Shown here: positions 8,390 to 17,515 of the stretch, in pieces | Layout: the number at the start of each line of letters is the position of its first letter | Position numbering within the stretch: the stretch's first letter is position 1 | DNA from: BACL21 sp038141525 | Lineage (GTDB): Bacteria > Bacteroidota > Bacteroidia > Flavobacteriales > Flavobacteriaceae | Length of the DNA stretch: 64,000 nucleotides | Assembly (NCBI GenBank): GCA_038141525.1 | Contig: JAYQIF010000001.1 | Coordinates: forward strand, 124,001 to 188,000 | Reading direction: 5' to 3' | Position numbers and translations under genes: made by a program | Notes under the pieces: generated by a model | Seen by the model: only the letters and a program-made list of their open reading frames with translations | Databases searched by the model: none | What the model was told of the DNA's origin: nothing

Positions 8390-9147
8390 GACATAGCGGC
8401 TACAATAGCCATAAAGTCATCTTTTTTGAGGGAAGCTCCTCCAATCAATCCACCATCGACATCGGGCTGACCAAATATCTCACCGGCATTACCGGGCTTT
8501 ACACTACCGCCATAAAGGATGCTAACACCATCAGCACAGTCTTTACCGTAATGATCTGCAAGTACCCCGCGAATATGGGCGTGCATCTCTTGGGCCTGCT
8601 CTGGCGAAGCCGTGCGTCCTGTACCGATAGCCCATACCGGTTCGTAGGCTAGAACAATATCCTTCCACTGCGATGCTTCAAGATGAAATAATGCCTCTTT
8701 TAATTGACGCGAAACCACCTCAAAGTGCGTATTATTTTCACGCTCCTCGAGCATTTCACCAAAACAATAAATAACCTCGATTCCTGCGGCCAGGGCAGCA
8801 TCTACTTTTTTACGCAACAAATCATTGTCTTCATGAAAGTATGCGCGACGCTCACTATGTCCCAGCAGCACAGAATCGATTCCGTAGCTCTTGAGCATGG
8901 CACCTGAAATTTCTCCCGTATACGCCCCAGATTCAGCTTGGTGCATATTTTGTCCACCAACTTCTAAAACCGGCGAACCTGAAGCTATCTCAGTCACAAT
9001 ACTCAGGTGAATACTGGGTGGGCAAACCATCACACGCTGATTTTCGGGCAAAGTGCCCAGAACATCAACTAATTCTGTGGTCAACGATAAGGCCTGGTCT
9101 TTATTTAAATTCATTTTCCAGTTTCCAGCAACAATCTTTTTTCTCAT
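8386..9147 (-). CDS. tpiA: Triosephosphate isomerase
   Basis: Glycolytic enzyme interconverting dihydroxyacetone phosphate and glyceraldehyde 3-phosphate. The 253 residues start MRKKIVAGNWKMN (catalytic Asn and Lys), carry LLGHSERR with the electrophilic His, AYEPVWAIGTGR with the catalytic Glu and flexible loop 6, and YGGSVKPGNAGE with the phosphate-binding loop. Length and all motifs are normal and the gene is intact. The last bases overlap the prmA start (ATGA). It lies 116 bp downstream of the dppB-like gene. Confidence 0.97.
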   Translation of the reverse strand: MRKKIVAGNWKMNLNKDQALSLTTELVDVLGTLPENQRVMVCPPSIHLSIVTEIASGSPVLEVGGQNMHQAESGAYTGEISGAMLKSYGIDSVLLGHSERRAYFHEDNDLLRKKVDAALAAGIEVIYCFGEMLEERENNTHFEVVSRQLKEALFHLEASQWKDIVLAYEPVWAIGTGRTASPEQAQEMHAHIRGVLADHYGKDCADGVSILYGGSVKPGNAGEIFGQPDVDGGLIGGASLKKDDFMAIVAAMS

Positions 9148-9263
9148 ACTTTTTATTCTATTATCCGTAATTCTATTTTTTACAAAGTCTTAGTCCTCTT
9201 TTTTGAGGAACACTCAGGCTCGATGAATCATTTAAAATCTCTCAAGCCCAAATAGGTCAATAC

Positions 9264-10343
9264 TTACTCCCCATAGGCAATACGCGGATCCAACAGTCCA
9301 TAGATTAAATCTACCAAAATATTGATGATGATGAACATCGTAGCGATCACTAGGACAGCGCCCATAATTACAGGCAAATCTAAGGTATTTAAAGCATCTA
9401 CAATTTCTTTCCCCAAGCCATTCCAACCAAAAATATACTCCACAAAAACAGCCCCAGCGAGCATCGAAGCAAACCAGCCCGAAACGGCAGTCACCACAGG
9501 GTTCAGGGCGTTTTTCATGGCATGGCGCCACATGATGGCCCAATCGGTGAGTCCCTTGGCTCGCGCCGTGCGGATATAATCTTGCTGCATTTGCTCCCAC
9601 AAGGAATTGCGCATGAGCTGGGTCACGACAGCAATCGGCCGAATACCCAGAACCACTGCCGGAAGGATTAAATTTTTCCAAGCGATATAGGTGCCTTCGC
9701 CATAATCATCTACCTCGAGCAAACTGCCCGTCATATTTAAATGGGTGTATTGATGCAAAACATAACCAAAAAACCAAGCAAAGAGTATGGCGCTAAAAAA
9801 CGACGGCACACTCATCCCCACTGTGCTCACGAGTTGAATCAAGCGGTCCAACCAACCGTCCTTAAACCAAACTGAAATCACACCTAAAAGAATACCTAAA
9901 AATACCGCCAAACTGATCGAACTAATTGCCAAAATTGCCGTATTGGGCAATGTTTCGGCTATCACCTCAGAGACCTTTTTACCACTTTTTTGAAAGGAAA
10001 CCCGCAGATAAGGCGCTTTAAACACCCATTGACCCAATGCGCCATCAAAAAATACGACCCCTCCATACTGCTCGGGGGTATAAAAAGTGTAATCATCATT
10101 TTTTTTAGAATGCCAAGAAACTGGAGACAAGTCATTGAGGTAGTATAAATATTGCTGACCCAAAGGTTGATCAAATCCATACTTTTTTTTGACCAGTGCT
10201 AACTGTTGTGCACTTTCGTTTTGGCCAAGCATCATGCGCGCAGGATCTCCTGGTAAAAAATGAAACAAATAAAAAATAATCGTAACTACGCCAAAAAGGG
10301 TAAGCACACCATAGCCCAATTTTTTTATGGTGTAGCGCAGCAC
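9264..10343 (-). CDS. Peptide-type ABC transporter permease (DppB/OppB family)
   Basis: Inner-membrane subunit of a binding-protein-dependent transporter. The 359 residues begin with the family signature (LRYTIKKLGYGVLTLFGVVTIIFYLFHFLPGDPARMMLG), have a large periplasmic loop (about 90-125) and five more helices. The EAA coupling loop is visible near RTARAKGLTDWAIMWRHAMKNALNPV. It starts with GTG at 10343, directly after the TAA of the upstream BT_3928 gene. No second permease (DppC), ATPase or binding protein is next to it, so partners must be encoded elsewhere. Confidence 0.9.
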   Translation of the reverse strand: MLRYTIKKLGYGVLTLFGVVTIIFYLFHFLPGDPARMMLGQNESAQQLALVKKKYGFDQPLGQQYLYYLNDLSPVSWHSKKNDDYTFYTPEQYGGVVFFDGALGQWVFKAPYLRVSFQKSGKKVSEVIAETLPNTAILAISSISLAVFLGILLGVISVWFKDGWLDRLIQLVSTVGMSVPSFFSAILFAWFFGYVLHQYTHLNMTGSLLEVDDYGEGTYIAWKNLILPAVVLGIRPIAVVTQLMRNSLWEQMQQDYIRTARAKGLTDWAIMWRHAMKNALNPVVTAVSGWFASMLAGAVFVEYIFGWNGLGKEIVDALNTLDLPVIMGAVLVIATMFIIINILVDLIYGLLDPRIAYGE

Positions 10344-11456
10344 TTAATTGAGTTTTAATTGATGAGCATCCGACCAGTGGAGTTTTTGCTGAATTACTCC
10401 AGAGCGCCATTCCATAATCCCAGGGTTACTGCGAATAATGGTCTTGAGGGTGGTCATGTCACAAAAATAAAAATCAAAGTCTAGACCAAATCGCTCCTTG
10501 TAGGCAGCAACCTCATCCGGGCCAGAGGACGATAAACCAATCACAGAGTAACCCGCAGCACGAGCACGCGCCACAGCACCATTGATGGAACTAAATCCTG
10601 GAGGCTCAGAAACGGCTAGGTTATAGGCCACAACCACCACAAGCTTGGGCTGGGCCAAAAGTTCCTCGGTGTAATCGACCCCATCGCGTTCCATGGTAAA
10701 ATCATGAATGGGTGGTTCATAGGGTGGGCGCAAAAACTGGGTTTCCACTCCAATTCTCGTGGCACCCTCTGGCTGAGGATCCCGTCCTGTGGTATTGACC
10801 AGTTCAAAAGGGCCATCGGGGCCCTGGTATTGCCAACGGTATTCAATGATAGGTGGGGGTGCATCTGGCGGAACACTCATGCCCAAAGCAATATCCGCAC
10901 CGATTTTATAGGGACGAAAGTCGACCACAGGCAAGTGCATCAGCACGTGATAGCCAAAGGCCAGAGCGGCAATTGTCGACAACAAAACGGCACTGCTTCG
11001 CAAAAGCGCAGTTCCCGCCGTGTATAAATGCGATTGCTGCCATAAAAGCCAAGCAATAAAAATCAGCAGGACCACGTCTTTTGTAAAGGATTCCCATGGC
11101 GTGAGTTTTAACGCATCCCCGAAACAGCCACAATCGGTTACCTTGTTAAAATAGGCCGAATAAAAAGTCAAAAAAGTAAAAAACACGATCATTCCCATCA
11201 AACTCCAAAGGGTAAATTTCTTGGCATAACCGACCAGCAGCATTACTCCGAGAATGACCTCAACAAGGACTACAATCACTGCCAGCATTAAAGCGTAGGG
11301 CGATAAAAAGTCAAGATTTAAAACATCTGGGGCAAAATAATCCTGTAGTTTAAATGAAAACCCTACCGGATCATTGAGTTTTATAAGACCACTGATAATG
11401 AACAGTACGCCCACAAAAACTTGACTGAACCCCGTGATGATCCTTTTTGTTCCCAT
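10344..11456 (-). CDS. BT_3928 family membrane protein (DoxX/MauE-like fused to a redox-like domain)
   Basis: A 370-residue membrane protein. The N-terminal half has four helices of the DoxX/MauE type (GFSQVFVGVLFIISGLIKLNDPVGF, LVEVILGVMLLVGYAKKF) and a VTDCGCFGDALKLTPW loop with a CGC pair, typical of MauE-like electron-transfer membrane proteins. The C-terminal half (from about 240) is soluble and looks thioredoxin-like (KLVVVVAYNLAVSEPPGFSSIN, YSVIGLSSSGPDEVAAYKERFG) but shows no CxxC. The function is not established; a role in thiol/disulfide or envelope redox chemistry is an inference. It sits between the DUF1599 and dppB-like genes on the same strand. Confidence 0.85.
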   Translation of the reverse strand: MGTKRIITGFSQVFVGVLFIISGLIKLNDPVGFSFKLQDYFAPDVLNLDFLSPYALMLAVIVVLVEVILGVMLLVGYAKKFTLWSLMGMIVFFTFLTFYSAYFNKVTDCGCFGDALKLTPWESFTKDVVLLIFIAWLLWQQSHLYTAGTALLRSSAVLLSTIAALAFGYHVLMHLPVVDFRPYKIGADIALGMSVPPDAPPPIIEYRWQYQGPDGPFELVNTTGRDPQPEGATRIGVETQFLRPPYEPPIHDFTMERDGVDYTEELLAQPKLVVVVAYNLAVSEPPGFSSINGAVARARAAGYSVIGLSSSGPDEVAAYKERFGLDFDFYFCDMTTLKTIIRSNPGIMEWRSGVIQQKLHWSDAHQLKLN

Positions 11457-11463
11457 GATCTTG

Positions 11464-12021
11464 TTACTTGGTTTTTACTTGTGTGGCAACCCCTAAATGA
11501 ATCAAGGCAAAAACGCTGTAATTGATCATGTCTTGATAATTCGCATCAATGCCCTCACTGACCACAGTTTTTCCCTGATTGTCTTCGATTTGCTTCACGC
11601 GCAATAACTTTTGTAGAATCAAATCGGTCAACGAACTTACCCGCATATCACGCCAAGCCTCGCCATAATCGTGATTCTTATCCATCATGAGTGATTTGGT
11701 ATTGTGTAGCTCTTGATCATAGAGTGAACAGGCCCCGTCTAAATCTAAATCCGGTTGTTCTGCGACACCGAGCTTTAACTGAATCAGCGCCATGGTGCAA
11801 TAATTAATAATGCCAATAAATTCAGAAACCTCACCCTCATCCACACGACGCTGAGCATTTTGTTGCAAACCTCTTATGCGCTGTGCCTTAATAAATATTT
11901 GATCCGTCAATGAAGGAAGACGTAAAATGCGCCAAGCACTGCCATAGTCCCCCATTTTTTTTATGAAAAGGTCTCGACAATGATGAATTACCTCATCGTA
12001 TTGTTTTGCAGTCAGGGACAT
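11464..12021 (-). CDS. DUF1599 domain protein
   Basis: A 185-residue cytosolic protein starting at MSLTAKQYDEVIHHCRDLF (ATG at 12021); upstream in-frame ATGs would run toward the folP start. It is made of two similar halves: KMGDYGSAWRILRLPSLTDQIFIKAQRIR followed by EFIGIINYCTMALIQLKLG, and KNHDYGEAWRDMRVSSLTDLILQKLLRVKQIE followed by YQDMINYSVFALIHLG. Both halves carry the DYG.AWR..R..SLTD motif of DUF1599, an internally duplicated helical family restricted mainly to Bacteroidota. Its biochemical role is unknown. It is divergent from folP (55 bp) and heads the minus-strand run toward tpiA and prmA. Confidence 0.9.
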   Translation of the reverse strand: MSLTAKQYDEVIHHCRDLFIKKMGDYGSAWRILRLPSLTDQIFIKAQRIRGLQQNAQRRVDEGEVSEFIGIINYCTMALIQLKLGVAEQPDLDLDGACSLYDQELHNTKSLMMDKNHDYGEAWRDMRVSSLTDLILQKLLRVKQIEDNQGKTVVSEGIDANYQDMINYSVFALIHLGVATQVKTK

Positions 12022-12076
12022 ATTTATCTTAGATTTTGCGTAAATTTCGCTCAAATAAATCAATTTAAAAAATACC

Positions 12077-12900
12077 ATGACCATCAATTGCCAAGGCAAC
12101 CTAATCGACCTTGATCACCCCCGGGTCATGGGCATTTTGAATCAAACACCGGACTCCTTTTTCGACGGGGGTCGATACAGCAATAGCAAAGTTATGCTTC
12201 AACAAGTGGAGCAGATGCTTCAATGCGGAGCGAGCTTTATCGATGTTGGTGGATACAGCAGTAGACCGGGCGCTGCAGAGGTCTCAACAGACGAGGAATT
12301 AAAACGCGTTATTCCCACCATTGAGGCCATCAAGAGCGACTTTCCCAAGGCCATCATCTCCATCGACACCTTCCGCAGTACTGTGGCCGACCGAGCCATT
12401 GAAGCAGGCGCCGCCATGATCAATGATATCTCTGGAGGCGATCGAGACCCACAGATTTATAAGGTAGCTGCCAAACATCAAGTCCCTTACATTATGATGC
12501 ACATGCGTGGGACCCCACAAACCATGACCAAACTCACACATTACGATAATGTTGTGATGGACGTGGCGCAGGACCTTTCAAAAAAATCAAGCACATCAGA
12601 ACTTTGGGCGTGCATGACCTTATCGTAGACCCTGGCTTTGGATTTGCAAAAAATTTAGTTCAGAACTATGCACTTTTAGACAAGCTGGACCATCTAAGAC
12701 TATTAGAGGCCCCCATTCTTGTCGGCCTGTCACGAAAATCAATGATTTATAAATTACTCGAAACCGATCCAGAAAATGCCCTCAATGGCACCACGGCAGC
12801 CAATACCATCGCCTTGCTCAAAGGGGCAAGTATTCTAAGAGTTCATGATGTTGCGCCCGCCATGGAGGCAGTGCGTATCGTGAATGCCTTAAAAAATTAA
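12077..12900 (+). CDS. folP: Dihydropteroate synthase, frameshifted
   Basis: Folate biosynthesis: joins p-aminobenzoate to the pterin pyrophosphate. The first part has MGILNQTPDSFFDGGRY, DVGGYSSRPGA, SIDTFRSTVADRAIEAGAAMINDISGG and PYIMMHMRG, all TIM-barrel signatures of DHPS. The frame breaks at an A run (12580-12586, seven A; eight restores frame) after AQDLSKK. It resumes with TLGVHDLIVDPGFGFAKN, GLSRKSMIYKLL and GTTAANTIALLKGASILRVHDV. With one base added the protein has 274 residues, the family norm. A folP knockout would need external folate, so the lesion is probably a homopolymer error. cdaA follows on the same strand. Confidence 0.92.
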
Positions 12901-12925
12901 GTACCTTTAAAACAAATTAATCTTT

Positions 12926-13699
12926 TTGGAACTATTCGACATCCGCATATTAGACATTGTAGACATACTGTTGGTGGCTTTTCTATTGTTTTATTTATAC
13001 CGTTTAGTCAAAGGAACAGTGGCCATTAATATCTTTATCGGTATTGTCATCGTCTATGCAACATGGAAACTCACTGAATTTTTGCAAATGCAGTTGCTCA
13101 GCCGAATCCTTGGAGGATTTCTCGGTGTCGGTATGTTTGCACTCATTGTGGTTTTCCAGCAAGAAATTCGAAAGTTTCTCTTGATGCTCGGAACGACTAA
13201 TTTTTCGGGCAGACGCAAATTACTGCAGCGATTCCAGATCAAAACAAGGTCCGCCTTTAACACGGATATTTCATCAATTTTGAAGGCCTGTGCAAAAATG
13301 GGACAATCCAAAACAGGGGCTTTGATCGTGCTTCAGCGCAACAATAGTTTGGATTTTGTCAAAAGCTCAGGAGACATCATGAGTTTGGAGGTGAATCAAC
13401 CCATATTGGAAAGTATCTTCTATAAAAATAGTCCGCTACACGATGGCGCTCTGATCATTGAGGACAATACCATAACCGCGACACGGGTTATATTGCCCGT
13501 AACCAGCGAGTCTAAACTACCGTCGCGTTTTGGCCTGAGACACCGAGCGGCGATGGGCATTACAGAAAAAACTGATGCTGTATGCCTAGTCGTTTCTGAG
13601 GAAACCGGACAACTCTCTTACCTCAAAGAAGGAGACTTTGTTTTGTACAAAGACTTAAAAGAATTAGAAAAATTGCTGGCCCGAGATCTGAGTCAATAA
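12926..13699 (+). CDS. cdaA: Diadenylate cyclase CdaA (c-di-AMP synthase)
   Basis: Membrane enzyme making cyclic di-AMP from two ATP, linked to potassium and turgor control. The 257 residues start with TTG at 12926 (ELFDIRILDIVDILLVAFLLFYLYRLVKG, with no upstream ATG). Three membrane helices lie within residues 1-80, and the DAC domain carries DGA (173-175) in PLHDGALIIED and RHR (205-207) in FGLRHRAAMGITE. It is placed 25 bp after folP, a pairing common in Bacteroidota. It is convergent with the ABC exporter gene, 16 bp away, with no obvious hairpin in the gap. Confidence 0.95.
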   Translation: MELFDIRILDIVDILLVAFLLFYLYRLVKGTVAINIFIGIVIVYATWKLTEFLQMQLLSRILGGFLGVGMFALIVVFQQEIRKFLLMLGTTNFSGRRKLLQRFQIKTRSAFNTDISSILKACAKMGQSKTGALIVLQRNNSLDFVKSSGDIMSLEVNQPILESIFYKNSPLHDGALIIEDNTITATRVILPVTSESKLPSRFGLRHRAAMGITEKTDAVCLVVSEETGQLSYLKEGDFVLYKDLKELEKLLARDLSQ

Positions 13700-13715
13700 A
13701 GATCTTCGTCCTGTG

Positions 13716-15503
13716 CTACGATACTGCGTCTGGCTGATCCATAAACTGCACCTCATATAGCGCCCTGTAATGACCTTGGTCCTTTTTGATCAAATCGGCA
13801 TGACGTCCACGTTCGATGATTTGTCCCTGCTCCATGACTAAAATTTGATCGGCCTTTTGAATGGTGGCCAAGCGATGGGCAATAACAATCGATGTGCGCC
13901 CACGCGTGATGCGATCGGTCGCATTTTGAATGAGTTCTTCGGAATAACTGTCTACAGAGGAAGTCGCCTCATCCAATATCAAAATACTTGGCTCACTGAC
14001 AAAAGCGCGCAAAAAAGCGATCAATTGTCTCTGACCCGAAGATAAAGTAGTCCCTCGCTCCTTCACATTATAATGATAACCTCCTGGCAAACTACTGATA
14101 AAATCGTGTACCCCGATTTCTTTGGCCGCGGCCACTACTCTATCTTCAGTAATTCCTGGGTCACCCAGAGTAATGTTATGCAAAATGGTATCGGCAAACA
14201 AAAATACATCCTGAAGCACTACAGCAATATGGCTGCGGAGTCCCGATAAGGTATAATCTTTTAATTCGACACCATCGATATAAATGCCTCCCTTATCGAT
14301 TTCATAAAAACGACTGAGCAAATTGATGATGGTCGATTTACCCGCTCCTGTCGCCCCAACAAGCGCAATAGTTTGTCCGGTCTCAACAGATAAGTTAATG
14401 TCTTTGAGTACCGGTTCCTGCGGGTTATAACCAAAATAAACCCCTTTGAATTCTATAGACCCCTTGATGCTCTGTGGTGCCTGGGTACCCTGGTCTGCAA
14501 TGTAGGCCTTAGTGTCTAATATTTCAAAGACCCGGTTGGCCGCAACCATCCCCATTTGTAGGGTATTGAACTTATCGGCAATCATGCGCAGCGGTCGGAA
14601 TAACATTTGGCTCAATTGAACAAATGCCGTGATGAGCCCAAGAGTCATCCCTGAACGCTCTACGGCATCCGCTGGCAATACATGCATGCCTCCATACCAG
14701 ACGATGAGTCCCAAAGCCACCGATCCGGAGATTTCGGCTATAGGAAAGAAAATACTGTTGTACCAAACCGTCTTTATCCAGGCCTTTCTGTGTTCTTTAT
14801 TGATGGCCACAAAGGTGTCATACTCTGTTTTTTCTTGAACAAAAATTTGCACAATTTTCATTCCTGTAATTCGCTCTTGGACAAATGTATTGAGGTTGGC
14901 CACTTGATTGCGCACCTGTTCAAAAGCACTCTTCATGGCCTTTTGGAATACCCTAGTGGCGTAAATAAGCAGCGGCAAAATCGAAAAAGAAATCAAGGCC
15001 AATTGCCAACTCTCGTAGAGCATATACCCCGCAATGACTAACATTTTTAAGACATCACTGGCAATGGTAAATAGCCCTTCACTAAAAATACTGGCAATGG
15101 TCTGAATATCATTTACAGTTCTTGTGGTGAGTCGTCCCACGGCACTCTTATCGAAATACGCCATTTTAAAGCGCATCATTTTATCAAACAAAGCAATCCT
15201 TAAATCACGAATCACGGTTTGACCCAGCCAATTGGCGTAGTAGATGAAACTGAATTGAAAAACAACTTCCAAAATCAATGCGGCAACGATCAAACCAATG
15301 TAGAACAACATCAGCTCATAATCGCGGGGCAACATCCCGAAATCGATGGTGTTTTTTAGGAAAATAGGACCGAGTAGCCCAGCTACCGAAAGGCCAACAG
15401 CCGCAAAAGCAACAAAAGTAAAGGTCCCTCGATACGGCCTTGTAAAGGTCAAAAGGCGCATAAACAGCTTAAAATCAAATGCAGAACCGTTAGATTTGGC
15501 CAT
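13716..15503 (-). CDS. ABC transporter, fused permease and ATPase (exporter, MsbA-like)
   Basis: Half-size ABC exporter of 595 residues that works as a homo- or heterodimer in the inner membrane. The permease has six helices (about 20-320). The nucleotide-binding domain shows Walker A GATGAGKST, Q loop VLQDVFLFADT, signature LSSGQRQL, Walker B ILILDEATS and the switch His in IVIAHRLAT. The family includes lipid, drug and peptide exporters; the substrate is not deducible here. No partner half-transporter is adjacent. truA lies 12 bp upstream on the same strand, so both may share a transcript. Confidence 0.93.
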   Translation of the reverse strand: MAKSNGSAFDFKLFMRLLTFTRPYRGTFTFVAFAAVGLSVAGLLGPIFLKNTIDFGMLPRDYELMLFYIGLIVAALILEVVFQFSFIYYANWLGQTVIRDLRIALFDKMMRFKMAYFDKSAVGRLTTRTVNDIQTIASIFSEGLFTIASDVLKMLVIAGYMLYESWQLALISFSILPLLIYATRVFQKAMKSAFEQVRNQVANLNTFVQERITGMKIVQIFVQEKTEYDTFVAINKEHRKAWIKTVWYNSIFFPIAEISGSVALGLIVWYGGMHVLPADAVERSGMTLGLITAFVQLSQMLFRPLRMIADKFNTLQMGMVAANRVFEILDTKAYIADQGTQAPQSIKGSIEFKGVYFGYNPQEPVLKDINLSVETGQTIALVGATGAGKSTIINLLSRFYEIDKGGIYIDGVELKDYTLSGLRSHIAVVLQDVFLFADTILHNITLGDPGITEDRVVAAAKEIGVHDFISSLPGGYHYNVKERGTTLSSGQRQLIAFLRAFVSEPSILILDEATSSVDSYSEELIQNATDRITRGRTSIVIAHRLATIQKADQILVMEQGQIIERGRHADLIKKDQGHYRALYEVQFMDQPDAVS

Positions 15504-15515
15504 AAACTTTAGAAT

Positions 15516-16259
15516 TTAAGACACGATAGTCTCGGGATAGTCAATTTTTGTCAAATATAGGGCATGTCCCGGAACTGATGGCCCAGCAGCCGATCTGTTT
15601 TTGCTTTCGAGTACCTGATCAAATTCTTGATCGTTCATTCTTCCCAAACCTACTTCCAATAAAGTACCGACAACGGCGCGCACCATATTGCGCAAAAATC
15701 GATCCGCCGTTATGGTAAAGACCCAAACACCATCGCGCTGAGTCCACCGAGCATGACTTACGTCACAATTGTAGGTTTTAACATCGGTCTTGGATTTTGA
15801 AAAACACTGAAAATCAACATGATTGAGTAATTTCAAGGCCACTTTGTTCATCAACTCAAAATCGGGAGTTTTATAAACGGCGTGAGCCCCTGATGATAGA
15901 AAAGGGTCCTTTCCCAGCGTGAGCCAATACTCATATGTCCTGGCTGTGGCGTCAAAGCGGGCATGGGCCTGCGCTGATACCACAAAAATTTTATGAATAA
16001 CAATATCACTGGGGAGGTAACTGTTGAGTCGATCTGTGAGTTGTTCTGGATCGAAATCACGTTCTATATCGCAATGAGCAAACATCTGTCGTGCGTGTAC
16101 TCCTGCATCAGTGCGGCCAGCCCCAACTATCGAGATTTGCGACTTCAATAAAATACTCATCGCCTCTTCGATGGATTGCTGCACGCTTGAGGCATTTGGC
16201 TGCCGTTGCCATCCGCTGTAGGCCGCTCCTTGATAAGCTAATTCGATAAAATACCTCAT
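15516..16259 (-). CDS. truA: tRNA pseudouridine(38-40) synthase TruA
   Basis: Modifies U38-U40 of the tRNA anticodon arm. The 247 residues begin MRYFIELAYQGAAYSGWQRQPNASSVQQSIEEA and include the catalytic Asp in VGAGRTDAGVHA, ARTYEYWL, FQCFSKSKTDVKTYNCDV and FLRNMVRAVVGTLLEVG. All are standard TruA motifs and the length is normal. It is transcribed just before the ABC exporter gene and divergent from the phosphodiesterase gene (81 bp). Confidence 0.97.
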   Translation of the reverse strand: MRYFIELAYQGAAYSGWQRQPNASSVQQSIEEAMSILLKSQISIVGAGRTDAGVHARQMFAHCDIERDFDPEQLTDRLNSYLPSDIVIHKIFVVSAQAHARFDATARTYEYWLTLGKDPFLSSGAHAVYKTPDFELMNKVALKLLNHVDFQCFSKSKTDVKTYNCDVSHARWTQRDGVWVFTITADRFLRNMVRAVVGTLLEVGLGRMNDQEFDQVLESKNRSAAGPSVPGHALYLTKIDYPETIVS

Positions 16260-16340
16260 GATGTTGCGCTGGAGGACAAATTTACAAATAATGTCAGAGC
16301 CGCTCAGTACTCAAAACAAATATTGACTTAACTTTAATCC

Positions 16341-16832
16341 ATGCTAAAAATTCTTTTGCTCAGCGACACCCACTCCGATATTGATAAGACAGTTTTAAAG
16401 CGAGCCTCTGGTGTTGACCAAGTATGGCATGCCGGAGATATTGGGGACCTAGCGGTGACCGATGCCCTGAAACAAAAAACCACAATCAAAGCCGTATACG
16501 GAAATATCGATGAGGCCCTAATTCGGGCAGAATTCCCAAAAGAATTGATTTTTGACTGTGAAGGAGTAACGGTTTATATGACTCATATTGCCGGCTACCC
16601 CGGACGATACAATACTCTGACCAAAAAAGCGATACAGACCTACAGGCCGGATCTTGTCATTTGTGGGCATTCTCATATTCTTAAAGTAATGCGTGATCCT
16701 AAATACGGTCATCTGCACATGAATCCAGGTGCCATAGGCCGCCATGGATTTCATAAGGTCAGAACCATGCTGCGCTTTACCATTGATCGAGGTGAAATTA
16801 AAGACCTGGAAGTGTTAGAGTATAAACGATAA
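16341..16832 (+). CDS. Metallophosphoesterase, YfcE/MJ0936 family
   Basis: Small calcineurin-like phosphodiesterase of 163 residues. Metal ligands are visible as LLSDTHSD (Asp, His), WHAGDIGD (His, Asp), VYGNID (Asn), VTVYMTHIAGYPG (His) and VICGHSHILK (two His). The family hydrolyses phosphodiesters; the physiological substrate is unknown. Conserved MNPGAIGRHGFHKV closes the fold. It is divergent from truA and followed by a bidirectional terminator. Confidence 0.92.
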   Translation: MLKILLLSDTHSDIDKTVLKRASGVDQVWHAGDIGDLAVTDALKQKTTIKAVYGNIDEALIRAEFPKELIFDCEGVTVYMTHIAGYPGRYNTLTKKAIQTYRPDLVICGHSHILKVMRDPKYGHLHMNPGAIGRHGFHKVRTMLRFTIDRGEIKDLEVLEYKR

Positions 16833-16857
16833 GGTTAAAAATCGATTTGTCTTCAAC

Positions 16858-16892
16858 AAAAAACCCTCAAAATGGCATGTTTTGAGGGTTTT
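16858..16892. terminator. Bidirectional intrinsic terminator
   Basis: AAAACCCTCAAAA and TTTTGAGGGTTTT face each other across a short loop. The stem serves both the phosphodiesterase gene ending at 16832 (plus) and the DUF4293 gene ending at 16919 (minus), since it has T runs in either direction. Confidence 0.85.
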
Positions 16893-16918
16893 CGCACTAA
16901 TAAATATACTAAAAGGTG

Positions 16919-17323
16919 TTAGCGCAATCGATCGACAGATTTTACGAGGTCCTCATCCCTTTTGATGGCCTTATTGGCCAGCACTAAAAAAACGATAGAA
17001 ATGATGGGAAGTAAGACCCCAATACCCTTCTGTGAGGCCGTGGCCTCTCCAGGTAAGCTTAGCGACTGATAAGCGAAAACGCCTACTAATACAAAGTTTA
17101 ATATGATCGACAGGCGATTGAGCACAAATTGGTGTAATCGCTGTTTAAATTTAAAAATAGACCAGACAATAAGTACCATAACAATGAGTTGTACGGTCTG
17201 GTTAATCGACGCCATGGACCACCCACTCTCTAGAGATTCTGTCCCTGTGTTGCCCACAAAATAAAATCCAGCATCAAGGGCTAAAGCCACCAATAAATAA
17301 AGGGATTGGACACGTTGTATCAT
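16919..17323 (-). CDS. DUF4293 family membrane protein
   Basis: A 134-residue protein with four membrane helices: MIQRVQSLYLLVALALDAGFYF, QTVQLIVMVLIVWSIF, RLSIILNFVLVGVFAY and GIGVLLPIISIVFLVLANKAIKRDEDLVKSVDRLR. The IQR.Q..YLL start and the ANKAI..DE..V.S.DR.R ending are characteristic of DUF4293, found next to rho in many flavobacteria, as here (divergent, 192 bp). No biochemical function is known to me. Confidence 0.88.
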   Translation of the reverse strand: MIQRVQSLYLLVALALDAGFYFVGNTGTESLESGWSMASINQTVQLIVMVLIVWSIFKFKQRLHQFVLNRLSIILNFVLVGVFAYQSLSLPGEATASQKGIGVLLPIISIVFLVLANKAIKRDEDLVKSVDRLR

Positions 17324-17423
17324 GGTTCAAATGACGATTGCGGCAACAAAAATAAACTTTCTTTTCGAAAAAAATCCTGCCAGATTTCAAAATAATGTTG
17401 TATCATTGTCCCACTACAAGTAA

Positions 17424-17441
17424 CCCCTTCATCATAAGGGG
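17424..17441 (+). promoter_or_regulatory. Hairpin in the rho leader
   Basis: A perfect 6-bp stem CCCCTT-CATCAT-AAGGGG lies 75 bases before the rho start in an AT-rich leader. There is no T run after it, so it is not a classical terminator. rho is often autoregulated through its leader in other bacteria, and this could take part; that is inference from position only. Confidence 0.35.
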
Positions 17442-17515
17442 AATGCAACTTCAACAAATTTTACCGATCAGTTTTACTACAATCCACTGATACATTTTCA
17501 CGAATTAAATATTAC

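Noticed and set aside
12570..12600. Programmed frameshift in folP
   Set aside because: No recoding is known in this family, and many other genes here have similar lesions, so a shared technical cause is simpler.
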